Source: Bacteroidales bacterium
Lineage (GTDB): Bacteria > Bacteroidota > Bacteroidia > Bacteroidales > GCA-2748055
DNA: 64,000 nt
Direction of reading: 5' to 3'
Assembly (NCBI GenBank): GCA_029210585.1
Contig: JARGFP010000003.1
Span: 1-64,000 of the forward strand
The notes under the pieces were generated by a model. It was given only the letters and a program-made list of their open reading frames with translations. It was not told the DNA's origin and did no database searches. Shown here one piece after another: positions 43,403-52,350 of this stretch. Position numbers and translations under genes: made by a program. Each line of letters begins with the position of its first letter. Positions within the stretch are counted from its first letter, which is position 1.

Positions 43403-44839
43403 TTACAATGCACTCCTCCTGGAGGTCATGTTGATGTTTTCCTTGCGGACCAGCCCTTCACCATTTTCACTGATGATCTCGACATTTTTAAAAGTCCAGT
43501 CCTTCGTATAGCTGATGCGTCCGGCTTTCTTGCATGCAATATGGATGTCCCTGAAAGTAAAGTTTTCCAGGTATGATTCCCCTGTACCGGTTACGTTCAG
43601 GCCCATTGCTGCCCCGGTAGCGGTGATGTTGCTCAGGTTGACATTGCGGAATACCGGGATTCCGTCTTCCGGGGCAACGGGTTCAAGCAACTTGATCCAG
43701 TGGTCAGGCAGGTCTTCAACTTCATTTTCAACCGAGGCATAGCTGTAGGATGGATTCCAGTTCAGGGTCACTTCCATGGGTACCCTGACATCCTCCATCC
43801 TGATGTTCGAAATATAGATATCGGACAATCCCCCGCCTCTTGAAAGCGCAGATTTCAACCTGATGGCAGTAGTGGTTCCATAGGCCTCCAGGTTATCCAC
43901 CACCACATTCCTGATACCGCCGGAGGTTTCACTTCCAAAGGTAATCAATCCACCCCCCTGGTAGCTGATGCAGTTACGCACCACCACAAATTCGGTGGGC
44001 CTGTTGACCCTCAGCCCGTCGGCATCTCGACCGGATTTCAGGCATACATTGTCGTCATTGCAATCAATCTTGCAGTTTTGCACGAGGATTTTGGAGGATG
44101 AATCGATATCGATGCCGTCTGTTGACGGTCCATGGCCATCGATATTATTGTTGATATTCACGCCATCCACGGTGACATGACTGGAAAACAATACGTGAAT
44201 GGTCCAGAAGCCTGCCTGTTTCAGGTTCATGTCTTTTACCGTGACATGTTTTGAATCGGAAACAAGTATGGTCCTGACACGTTTACAATCGTAGTCTGAT
44301 ACCCATCGGAGGCCTTTGGGAGTATATTCGGTTCTCATTTTCCAGTAGCGTTCCCAGTGGTACCTGCCCTGGGCATGTATTGTGCCGGTGCCAGTAAGGG
44401 CAACATTCTCCTGTTCCAGCACATTGATGATTGCAGCGGGCCAGTCCATCATGATTCCTGCCACACGTGTATGGATTTCCGGGTATTCTTCCAGGCCAAT
44501 CACCCCTCTCAACTCTACCTCCTTCTCGATGTGGAGGTTGACATTGCTTTTCAGGAATACGGCACCGGTGAGGTAGACGCCGGGTTCGAAGGTTACCCTT
44601 CCGCCCCCGTTTGCGGCGCATTGATCGATGGCTTGCTGAATGGCATCCGTGGCCAGGATCAGTCCATTGTTGATTGCGCCGAAGTCGTTTACCAGGTATA
44701 CATCTGTTGTGTCGGGGAAGGATTTTGCACCCACATCATTCATCCACGCAAGCGCTGGTTCACGGCAGCTGACCAGCGTAATGTTTACCAGGAGCAATAC
44801 GTGTGCAATCAGGATACTTCGTATGTGTGTTTTTGTCAT
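43403..44839 (-). CDS. GH28 polygalacturonase/rhamnogalacturonan hydrolase, lipoprotein
   Basis: The start at MTKTHIRSILIAHVLLLVN gives a lipoprotein signal ending LVSC; the ATG nine codons upstream sits in the leader. The 478-residue right-handed beta-helix has the GH28 catalytic Asps in STDGIDIDSSSK and in CNDDNVCLKSGRDADG, and the substrate-binding RLKS pair. At the place of the usual G-H-G the sequence reads GGGLITFGSETSGG, so the conserved His appears to be Gly. The DDN and GRDADGLR variants suit the rhamnogalacturonan-type branch rather than homogalacturonan endo-enzymes. In the locus it would release GalA from backbone oligomers. It follows GH2 by 7 bp. Confidence 0.88.
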   Translation of the reverse strand: MTKTHIRSILIAHVLLLVNITLVSCREPALAWMNDVGAKSFPDTTDVYLVNDFGAINNGLILATDAIQQAIDQCAANGGGRVTFEPGVYLTGAVFLKSNVNLHIEKEVELRGVIGLEEYPEIHTRVAGIMMDWPAAIINVLEQENVALTGTGTIHAQGRYHWERYWKMRTEYTPKGLRWVSDYDCKRVRTILVSDSKHVTVKDMNLKQAGFWTIHVLFSSHVTVDGVNINNNIDGHGPSTDGIDIDSSSKILVQNCKIDCNDDNVCLKSGRDADGLRVNRPTEFVVVRNCISYQGGGLITFGSETSGGIRNVVVDNLEAYGTTTAIRLKSALSRGGGLSDIYISNIRMEDVRVPMEVTLNWNPSYSYASVENEVEDLPDHWIKLLEPVAPEDGIPVFRNVNLSNITATGAAMGLNVTGTGESYLENFTFRDIHIACKKAGRISYTKDWTFKNVEIISENGEGLVRKENINMTSRRSAL

Positions 44840-44846
44840 TTTCCTA

Positions 44847-47675
44847 TTATCTATCAGTAAAGTCAAACCATATATTCATTGCTATTCCCCTGTCACCTTT
44901 TTTAATCCTGACACTGTTGGGTTCGCTTTTGGGGCCCATCTGCGACACCGGTTTAAATGCGCGAATAGGGTTAATTTCGTACAGGAATGAGATATCGCCA
45001 TCCGGGAATCGCGGCAGGGATGCACGCAGGCTTCCTTTGGGTTCCTCCGGTGTAAACAGCCTTAAAAAGAGGCCATCGCTTTCCGAGGCAATGGTCAGTG
45101 GTCCCGCCTGCCTGGCAGCCAGTTCGGCCCAGTAAAGATTTGCATGGTAGCCTTTGAATTCGGGGTAGACCAGGTTTTCGAAACTTTCGCCGGTAATTGT
45201 ATTGTTATAGTCTTTTTGCCAGTGTCCGAAGGTGGTGCCCCTTTGCCTGTTCTTCCAGACCCTGTAAGGACCTTTTCCAAACCATTCGATCCCGGTTGCT
45301 TCCTGTTCCGGGAAATTGAAGGTAATTCCCCAGAGGTCGATTTTATCCTCAATATATCCACCGTCAAAACCACCATCGTTGGTTGCTTTATTGAGTGCGA
45401 TCATTGACATTTTCAGTCTGGCATCCGGGGTCATTTCCCACCGGATTGAATCAATGCCTCCCTTGTACCAGGTGGTGAATACGGCCAGGTCGCCCTCTGT
45501 CCTGGCTTCCGACCTGTCGGGTGCTGCCTTCATTCCCACCGGAACCGGTCCCCCGTTAAAGGGGATTTCTCCAGCGGGAGTGTGTATTTTTTCAATGATC
45601 CCTGTGGTTCGGTTGAAGCTTATTTCCGTACCATCAGCCTGCAGGGTGACTGTATTTCCTGTGATTGAAAAACCTGCGGATTCGTCACCCGTCCGGGTTA
45701 CTTTTTTCTTTTCCAGGAATTCACCTGTGAAGCGGAGCGGCCATGTCCAGGTATATATTTCCTTACCGTAGGGATCGTGTGCCGTAACAGCAAGGAGGTC
45801 GCCCTCAAAGAAGTTTTCGGGGAGTTCCATGTGAATTTTTCTTTTCTCACCGGGAAGGACGGAGGGGAGGGGAATGTTCCCGGAGGCCAGGAGCTGCTGT
45901 TGCCGGTTCTGTTCCCAGGGGCCGGGGATGCTGAACAATTGGTAGCTCATCCTGCATGCTTCCAGGTTGGTAAAGAGGTAGTGGTTGGAAATGCTGAATT
46001 CGCCCGTAAATGAAGGATTGATGAACATCGGGTCGAATTGTATGGGTGCCCAGACGTCTTTTATGGTAAAGAAGCTGCCTTCTTTTTCGCGGTAGGGTCC
46101 GAGTATGCCATCGGGGGCATGCTGACCATCGGAATCATGCAGGCCGGTATCGGACCGCTTGATGGCGCAATCGGAGAATGCCCATGTGAATCCGCCTGCA
46201 AAGAGGGGATGCGTGGTCCATTTTGCCCAGAAATCCTCGAGTCCTGCTCCGTGTCCTTCGTCGTACAGCCCATGCAGGAACTCGGTGGGCATGAAGATCC
46301 TGAATCCATCATTGAACCGGTGCACGCCCGTCTGGTACTGTGGATAGTGGTGGGTATCGATATCGCCGTAATCTGCCCACGGATGGATCACGGTGCGTTT
46401 TTGCGGGTCCAGTGCAGCAAAAAGCGGATCGACTTCTTCGTTCCACCCTCCTTCGTTCCCATTGCTCCAGATGATCACAGAAGGGTGGTTCACATCCCGT
46501 TCGACCATCTCCCTGACCAGTTTGGTGCCGATTTCGGTGCGGTAGGCGTTTTGCCATCCGGCCAGTTCATTGATGTAGAACAGTCCCAGTGAATCGCAGG
46601 CATCGAGGAAGTGTTTATCGGTTGGATAATGTCCACGGACGGCATTCATGTTCATCTCCTTGATGAGTGAAGCATCCATGATGGAAATGTGTTTACTGGT
46701 GGACCGGCCGGATTCGGGCCAGAAAGTGTGCCGGTTGATGCCTTTCAGGATGATTTTTGTGCCATTGCAGTAGATGCCATCTTCCGGACGCACCTCGATG
46801 GTCCTGAACCCGATGCGTTCTGTATGGGTATGCAGTGGTTTGTTTTTCCGGAGCAGTGTCAGTTCAATATGGTATAAATGTGGGGTTTCCGGGGTCCAGG
46901 GCTGTATGTTGCTGAATGCGTGGGAGATCCAGGCAAAAGATTCCTGTTCCCTGAGCGCATGTTCGAAGGATCCGATCCTGTTGCCCTGGCTGTCGGTGAG
47001 TGTTCCTTTCACGGAAGTGGCTATTCCCGGTTCCGAAATATTCACCTTTGCATTGAAGGTGCCGTCGCCCTTCGGATCGGTCCGGATTGCTGAAATGTGT
47101 GTCTCAGGCAGTATTTCGAGATAGACCGGTCGGTAGATTCCCCCGAACAGCCACCAGTCGGCCATTCGTTCTGCGGCGTTCACGGTCCTGTCGGCAGAGT
47201 GTTTTGATACTAAAACTTCCAGCAGGTTTTCCTCGTCCGGCACAACCAGGTCCGAGATATCGTAGCGGAACCTGTAAAAGCCTCCCTGGTGGATTTCACC
47301 GGCCTGCTGGCCATTGATCAGCACCCTGGTATCGGTCATCACGCCTTCGAAGACCAGGTTGATGGTCTTGTTTTTCCAAAACTTCGGAGCTTCGAAAGTA
47401 GTTTTGTAATGTCCTGTTTCATCTGAAGGGCTTTTGCCTCTTTGCTTGTACCACCTGCCATAGGTGTATTCGCCAAAACCTTCCTGTTCCCAGTGCGAGG
47501 GAACATTGATTTTGCTCCATTTACCGCTGTTCATCCCTGCGGAGCAGTAGAAGTCCCACTCCCTTGTGTCATCGTACCCGGTTCCGGAGAGGTAAACCAC
47601 TTCGGTTTGCTGGGCAGAAAGATTGGAAAGCAAAAGACAACCAATGGCTATTATTGATACAAAGCCTTTCAGCAT
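44847..47675 (-). CDS. GH2-family beta-galactosidase
   Basis: The start at MLKGFVSIIAIGCLLLSNLSAQ gives a Sec signal; the longer frame begins inside the terminator hairpin. The 942-residue protein shows the full LacZ-like order: sugar-binding domain (DFYCSAGMNSGKWSKINVPSHWE), Ig-like domain, and catalytic barrel (about 310-600) with the acid/base Glu in WSNGNEGGWNEE and nucleophile Glu in MPTEFLHGLYDEG. The C-terminal domains include a Bgal small-chain-like region with the closing KGYHANLYWAEL motif. It likely removes beta-galactose from rhamnogalacturonan-I galactan chains in the periplasm. It is the first enzyme gene after the terminator that follows the Ig-repeat protein. Confidence 0.92.
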   Translation of the reverse strand: MLKGFVSIIAIGCLLLSNLSAQQTEVVYLSGTGYDDTREWDFYCSAGMNSGKWSKINVPSHWEQEGFGEYTYGRWYKQRGKSPSDETGHYKTTFEAPKFWKNKTINLVFEGVMTDTRVLINGQQAGEIHQGGFYRFRYDISDLVVPDEENLLEVLVSKHSADRTVNAAERMADWWLFGGIYRPVYLEILPETHISAIRTDPKGDGTFNAKVNISEPGIATSVKGTLTDSQGNRIGSFEHALREQESFAWISHAFSNIQPWTPETPHLYHIELTLLRKNKPLHTHTERIGFRTIEVRPEDGIYCNGTKIILKGINRHTFWPESGRSTSKHISIMDASLIKEMNMNAVRGHYPTDKHFLDACDSLGLFYINELAGWQNAYRTEIGTKLVREMVERDVNHPSVIIWSNGNEGGWNEEVDPLFAALDPQKRTVIHPWADYGDIDTHHYPQYQTGVHRFNDGFRIFMPTEFLHGLYDEGHGAGLEDFWAKWTTHPLFAGGFTWAFSDCAIKRSDTGLHDSDGQHAPDGILGPYREKEGSFFTIKDVWAPIQFDPMFINPSFTGEFSISNHYLFTNLEACRMSYQLFSIPGPWEQNRQQQLLASGNIPLPSVLPGEKRKIHMELPENFFEGDLLAVTAHDPYGKEIYTWTWPLRFTGEFLEKKKVTRTGDESAGFSITGNTVTLQADGTEISFNRTTGIIEKIHTPAGEIPFNGGPVPVGMKAAPDRSEARTEGDLAVFTTWYKGGIDSIRWEMTPDARLKMSMIALNKATNDGGFDGGYIEDKIDLWGITFNFPEQEATGIEWFGKGPYRVWKNRQRGTTFGHWQKDYNNTITGESFENLVYPEFKGYHANLYWAELAARQAGPLTIASESDGLFLRLFTPEEPKGSLRASLPRFPDGDISFLYEINPIRAFKPVSQMGPKSEPNSVRIKKGDRGIAMNIWFDFTDR

Positions 47676-47696
47676 GGAATAAGGTTTTAAGAAAGT

Positions 47697-47736
47697 AAAA
47701 GGATACCTCACCTGCAGTATTGTGAGGTATCCTTTT
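47697..47736 (-). terminator. Strong rho-independent terminator inside the pectin locus
   Basis: AAAAGGATACCTCAC (47697-47711) and GTGAGGTATCCTTTT (47722-47736) are perfect 15-base complements around a 10-nt loop. On the minus strand the hairpin ends in a T-rich tract. It lies 17 bp after the Ig-repeat gene stop and 21 bp before the GH2 start, so it likely limits transcription from the import genes into the enzyme genes. Confidence 0.85.
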
Positions 47737-47753
47737 GTTGATTAACCAAACAA

Positions 47754-50525
47754 CTATCTGACAACTATTTTTTCGGTTCTGACCACACCTTCCCGGGTGA
47801 TCTTTATCATATGGAGTCCTTCGGAGGCCAGGTTCATTTCCTGTGGTCCGTTCACATTCACATACGACTTATTGAACACGCGTTTTCCGGTGATGTCAAA
47901 GATTTCAACAGTGAATGACCCACCATTTTCCACATCGAGGTAGAAGGCGCCTTCGGCCGGATTCGGGTAAACGCTGAGGCCAATGGACTGGCTGTTTTCG
48001 ATTCCGACATCTTCCTTGCTGACGATTACTTCGACTTCATTACTCAGGATGCCTTTGCCACCGTAAACGGATTCACAAACCACGAAGTAGGTTCCTTCGG
48101 CTGCAAAGAAAGGCCTGTATGTATCTGAAAGCCTTGCAGGTGAGAATGAAGCGTATCCTGAACCTGACGTCGTGGATGATTTCCATTCACGGCTGTCGGG
48201 AGCGATGTTCTCGGTGACGGTCAGCAAGGCTCCTTCCTCATATTCCAGGAGTTCCTGGGTTTCGGCCGGTGTGATTTCCACAGAAACCACATTGACGATG
48301 GCCTCGTCGGACACGTAGGTGTCGGTTCCGTCGGATCCTTCACAAACGACATAGTAGGTTCCAGCAGCATCAAATGAAGCTGTAAGTGTGGTACCGGTTT
48401 GTGCCGGATCAAATGAAACATATGTTCCGCCGCTTTGCGTGGCATACTTCCATTCCTGTGAGGTGATACCTTCCGTATTAATGGTGGTCAGCTCGTCCAT
48501 TGAAAGTCCGACGCCCACATATTGTGCATCGAGTGGGGAGATATCGAAGGATACCAGGTTCTTCACAGTGATCACGGTGAGGTTTTCAGTTGCATTGTAT
48601 TCATACTCCACAACGAATCCTTCCACGGCGATGATTTGTTCTCTCTGAACCCTGTAGGCAATGTCTCCGGTGTGGTCTCCGGCAATCTCGATCCTGGCAT
48701 TTTCACTGAGCGTGAACCTGCTGAGGGTTGAATCTGCGGCCCATCGCCAGATCCCATCACCTTCACTGGCGACGTACAGGTAGGCATTGTCCATCATGCG
48801 TACGGATCCCCCGCGGGCACCGTCTGTGCCAGTACCCACAATAAATCCCAGACTTCCGATCATGTGGAGCTGCGCGTCATTTTTAAGGATAAAACCGGCA
48901 TTGTTCTGGTCCAGTCGTCCAAGTCCCTTCATCAGCACCACACCGTTTTCAATAATGATCTTGCCTCCCTGGTACACACCGCCACCGGGAATATACACTG
49001 TGTCAAGTGCAGCTTTGTTAATGATAAAATTCACTGAATCTGCACAATAAAGGGTATTGATGGTATCGTTTCCTGCGGTTGAGAGGGTAGGCGGATTGAC
49101 GTTGGATTCCCTCGAAAGTATGTTCAGGTTGTTGAACCATGGCACCATGATCGGGTTCCAGTTCCTCGGATCTGCTGCATCATTGTTGTATGCCCCGGTC
49201 CATTCAATGGATTGTGCGGGAGCATGGGTGTCCACGATTGAAACAGGTACTTCGGGAGAAACATATGTTGCACTGTTCACAACTGCTTCGCAGATTACAT
49301 AATAAGCACCAATTGCATCGAAATCGGGAATGTATTCATCAACGGTTACGGCGGGATCAAATGAAACATAGGGTCCGCCGGAAGTTGTGGCATATTTCCA
49401 TTCCACGCTGGTGGGTGTTTCCAGGAAGCTGGCAGAAATCATGCCGCCGGCGTAACCAAGGCGAATGGTTTGTTCTGCAACAGGGTCCAGGGTGACCATC
49501 GGTGAGGTAACAGAGACCTGTACCGTATCGGAGAGAATTGTTCCGCTGCCTGTATTTCCTTCCAGTACCACCCAGTAGATGCCAGGGTCAGAAAATGACA
49601 CACCGGTGAGTGCTTCCCCTGTTTGTGCAGGGTCGAATGAAACCAGGGGCCCGTCAACGGAAGTGGTATATTTCCATTCCCTGGATACCAGGTTCATGAA
49701 ACCGCGGTTGTGTACAGCTTCCACGTCGGGAACCGTTTCATCGACCAGTACCTGTATCGTGTTGAGGTCGGCAAGGAAAAGCTCATCCTTGGACCTGAGA
49801 TCTACGATGGTCAGTGCATTGTCTGCATCATAATATGCAAACGGATCAAAATTGATATCAGAAGTGATCTGGTTCCGGGCAATGAGCGTGTTGGCACTGG
49901 CCACCCAATCGCCACGTACTTCCAGTATCCCGTCCTCGGTAATGGTAATCACGCTCATCAGGGAGTCTGCTGCAAATCGTCCGGGTTCAACCCTGCAGTG
50001 TACTTTCCCGGTACCGCTGATATTCAGATAACCTCCACTTGAGCCGTCTTTCTTGCCCATGAGCAGGTAACTTCTGGTTTCAAGAGATCCCCCTTCAACA
50101 TTGATGATGGAAGTTGGTTCTTCCAGGTACAGGTTTTTCCTGTATGAAAGGGCACCTGCCTGGAGGGTGAGAATCCCGTTCCAGTATGAGCTGCCGCTGG
50201 TATTGATGTCCAGGAAATCGCCTGCATTAACAATAGTAAAATCAGTAGTTGCAACACCATCTATGCGGTTGATCGGGTCATTTGCACCTGTTAGTGTCAG
50301 TACGGGCTGGTTGGTAAACTTGAACGCAGAGTCGACACTCAGGATGTTGTTGAAAACTGATCCGTTGGGGGTCCAGTTAAGGGGATTGGTGGCATCGGAG
50401 TCAACGCTGCCGTTCCAGACCAGGGTTTCCTGGGCTGCGGCCGTCAGGCTCATCAGTCCGGTTAAGAAAATCAGCAATGCGGTCTTCAATACGGACCGCC
50501 TGCCATTCATGTAATTTTTCTTCAT
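47754..50525 (-). CDS. T9SS-sorted surface protein with Ig-like repeats
   Basis: The 923-residue protein has a signal peptide (ALLIFLTGLMSLTAAAQ) and a type A T9SS sorting domain at the end (LSVYPNPAEGAFYL ... HMIKITREG). In between are two related modules of about 150-180 residues that open WNGSVDSDATNPLNW and WTGAYNNDAADPRNW and look like short beta-helices. There are also four Ig-like repeats marked by EWKYATTSGGPYVSFDPA and ending TYYVVCEG or similar. No catalytic motif was seen. Its place, 43 bp after SusD, is where surface glycan-binding proteins are usually encoded, so a role in capturing pectin at the surface is a fair inference. Confidence 0.82.
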   Translation of the reverse strand: MKKNYMNGRRSVLKTALLIFLTGLMSLTAAAQETLVWNGSVDSDATNPLNWTPNGSVFNNILSVDSAFKFTNQPVLTLTGANDPINRIDGVATTDFTIVNAGDFLDINTSGSSYWNGILTLQAGALSYRKNLYLEEPTSIINVEGGSLETRSYLLMGKKDGSSGGYLNISGTGKVHCRVEPGRFAADSLMSVITITEDGILEVRGDWVASANTLIARNQITSDINFDPFAYYDADNALTIVDLRSKDELFLADLNTIQVLVDETVPDVEAVHNRGFMNLVSREWKYTTSVDGPLVSFDPAQTGEALTGVSFSDPGIYWVVLEGNTGSGTILSDTVQVSVTSPMVTLDPVAEQTIRLGYAGGMISASFLETPTSVEWKYATTSGGPYVSFDPAVTVDEYIPDFDAIGAYYVICEAVVNSATYVSPEVPVSIVDTHAPAQSIEWTGAYNNDAADPRNWNPIMVPWFNNLNILSRESNVNPPTLSTAGNDTINTLYCADSVNFIINKAALDTVYIPGGGVYQGGKIIIENGVVLMKGLGRLDQNNAGFILKNDAQLHMIGSLGFIVGTGTDGARGGSVRMMDNAYLYVASEGDGIWRWAADSTLSRFTLSENARIEIAGDHTGDIAYRVQREQIIAVEGFVVEYEYNATENLTVITVKNLVSFDISPLDAQYVGVGLSMDELTTINTEGITSQEWKYATQSGGTYVSFDPAQTGTTLTASFDAAGTYYVVCEGSDGTDTYVSDEAIVNVVSVEITPAETQELLEYEEGALLTVTENIAPDSREWKSSTTSGSGYASFSPARLSDTYRPFFAAEGTYFVVCESVYGGKGILSNEVEVIVSKEDVGIENSQSIGLSVYPNPAEGAFYLDVENGGSFTVEIFDITGKRVFNKSYVNVNGPQEMNLASEGLHMIKITREGVVRTEKIVVR

Positions 50526-50568
50526 AGTAATTAATTTTAGTTTAACGGTTGATTTAAGAGATAATTAT

Positions 50569-52314
50569 TTATTCGGGAAGCGGCAAGAACCAATTCTCCC
50601 TCGACATTAGTTTCGCGTGAATTTCGTCAGCTTCAGGATGGTTTCCCTTCACAAGTTTTTCATAGATGCGATCTGCCAGTATTGAAGGATCGTTCTGACG
50701 GATGGACAGCCTGACCAGGTCGCCCCAGCGGTTGCCTTCAAAGGCCAGCTCGAGGGCTGTTTCATCGATAATCATGTTTTCAATAAAAGCGAGGGAGTCT
50801 GTTCCGTCGGGGATTTCGATATTGTTCAGGAACACCCGTCCCCTGATACCGCCATTCCGGTAGTAAGATCCTCGTGCACCGGGAGGATTGTGGTAGGCTT
50901 CTGATTTCAGCCCGTCGAAGTCATAGGGGAATGGTTCCCCGGTGCGGTTAAAGTTTTCGACCACGGCACCGGCGTAAAACATGTTGTCGGGAATGGGTTT
51001 GTAACCAATCATTCCGTTGTTCACAAGGTGGTACGCCAGCAGGTGGTGGTTGTCGCGATTGGCTGCTTCGCTGAAGCGCAGGTGCAGGAGCGCCGAACGC
51101 TGGAGCATGAATTTCCCGCTTTTGTCAAACGGATCCAGGAGTTCAAATTCCGCGGTGTACTTGGTAATTTCCGGGTTTGCCCCCGACGGTCCAATCTCAT
51201 AAGAACCTGTTTTGCCCCTGAAATCTCCGGGGAATCCATTGGCCTGTAATTGTGCGTCCCACAGGTCAATAATTGATTGTGAGGGCTGCAACATGTATTC
51301 TCCCTGGGATTTGGAGAAGAGGGTAAAAAACGGATTTGCCGGCGGGTAGATCTCATCGAATTCCATCACCCAGATCCATTCATACAGGTAGTCCCGGTCC
51401 TGTTCGTTCGTGGAGAACATCCAGGGCCAGTGGTTCAGGGCACTGTTGATGTCCCAGTCCCTGTACCTGTAGTACTGTGAATTGTAATTGTCGACATTGT
51501 AGGGATCGTAGGTAATCGGCACTTTGTAGGTGTCGTATTCATCCAGCCCTATGTCTGTGTCCATCACCTGTTTGTACATTACGGCCGCCATGTTGTATTG
51601 TTCATCCCACAGGTAGAGGTCTCCCATGAAGAATTTTTTGTCGATGAACAGCACTTCCATCTGGTAGCCGTCGATGGAGGTCCTCATTTCGGGGTCGGTA
51701 TAGCGCTCGTAGGTGGGCAGGGTTTCCATGAAGCTGACCAGCGAGTCGACCATGGCTTCGATGCCCAGTACGGGGGCTTCGTCCTTCAGCTGGCTGATGG
51801 ATTCCACGGAAGTGATCGGTTCTGTAATATAGGGAACCTCCCCGAAGTGGATGACCAGGTTGAGGTAGATCCATGAGCGAAGGGTGCCGATATCAGCATA
51901 GCGCTGGTTGAAGTCTTCCTGCAGTAATTTCAGGTCATCGCGCATCCGGGTAAAATTTTCCAGGGCGTCGTTGCACTGGTTGATCAGTTCATAATAAGGC
52001 ACCGGGTCGGCATAGGGATTGTCATTACTGGGGGCTTTGTGCAGGTTGATCTCCTGGAGGAAATAGTGTGCATTGGGTGTCACATCCATCAGGTCGGCCC
52101 GCAACTCGTTCAGTACCACGTACTGCTCGGCCAGGTGAAGAAACTTTCCATAAATGCCCTTTACAATGGCATTGGCATCATTCTTATCCCTGTACATGTT
52201 CTCCTCGGCAACTACTTCACCCGGGTCAGGATTCATGAATTCACAGGCAGTGATCAATGACGCTACACCAATGAACAACAAAAGCCTGGATATAGTAAAT
52301 GCGTTGATTTTCAT
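50569..52314 (-). CDS. SusD/RagB-family glycan-binding lipoprotein
   Basis: SusD-like proteins form the lid of a SusC transporter and bind glycans at the cell surface. The start at MKINAFTISRLLLFIG gives a lipoprotein signal ending LITAC; the upstream ATG in the longer frame is not signal-like. The 581-residue product shows the TPR-rich N-terminal half (YGKFLHLAEQYVVLNEL, GTLRSWIYLNLVIHFGEVPYI) and the usual C-terminal block (LALAFEGNRWGDLVRL ... ENWFLPLPE). It lies 36 bp after its SusC partner. The sequence does not tell which glycan it prefers. Confidence 0.93.
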   Translation of the reverse strand: MKINAFTISRLLLFIGVASLITACEFMNPDPGEVVAEENMYRDKNDANAIVKGIYGKFLHLAEQYVVLNELRADLMDVTPNAHYFLQEINLHKAPSNDNPYADPVPYYELINQCNDALENFTRMRDDLKLLQEDFNQRYADIGTLRSWIYLNLVIHFGEVPYITEPITSVESISQLKDEAPVLGIEAMVDSLVSFMETLPTYERYTDPEMRTSIDGYQMEVLFIDKKFFMGDLYLWDEQYNMAAVMYKQVMDTDIGLDEYDTYKVPITYDPYNVDNYNSQYYRYRDWDINSALNHWPWMFSTNEQDRDYLYEWIWVMEFDEIYPPANPFFTLFSKSQGEYMLQPSQSIIDLWDAQLQANGFPGDFRGKTGSYEIGPSGANPEITKYTAEFELLDPFDKSGKFMLQRSALLHLRFSEAANRDNHHLLAYHLVNNGMIGYKPIPDNMFYAGAVVENFNRTGEPFPYDFDGLKSEAYHNPPGARGSYYRNGGIRGRVFLNNIEIPDGTDSLAFIENMIIDETALELAFEGNRWGDLVRLSIRQNDPSILADRIYEKLVKGNHPEADEIHAKLMSRENWFLPLPE

Positions 52315-52350
52315 GTTACTTATTTTATATCTTCCTGTCATCGTTTTACA

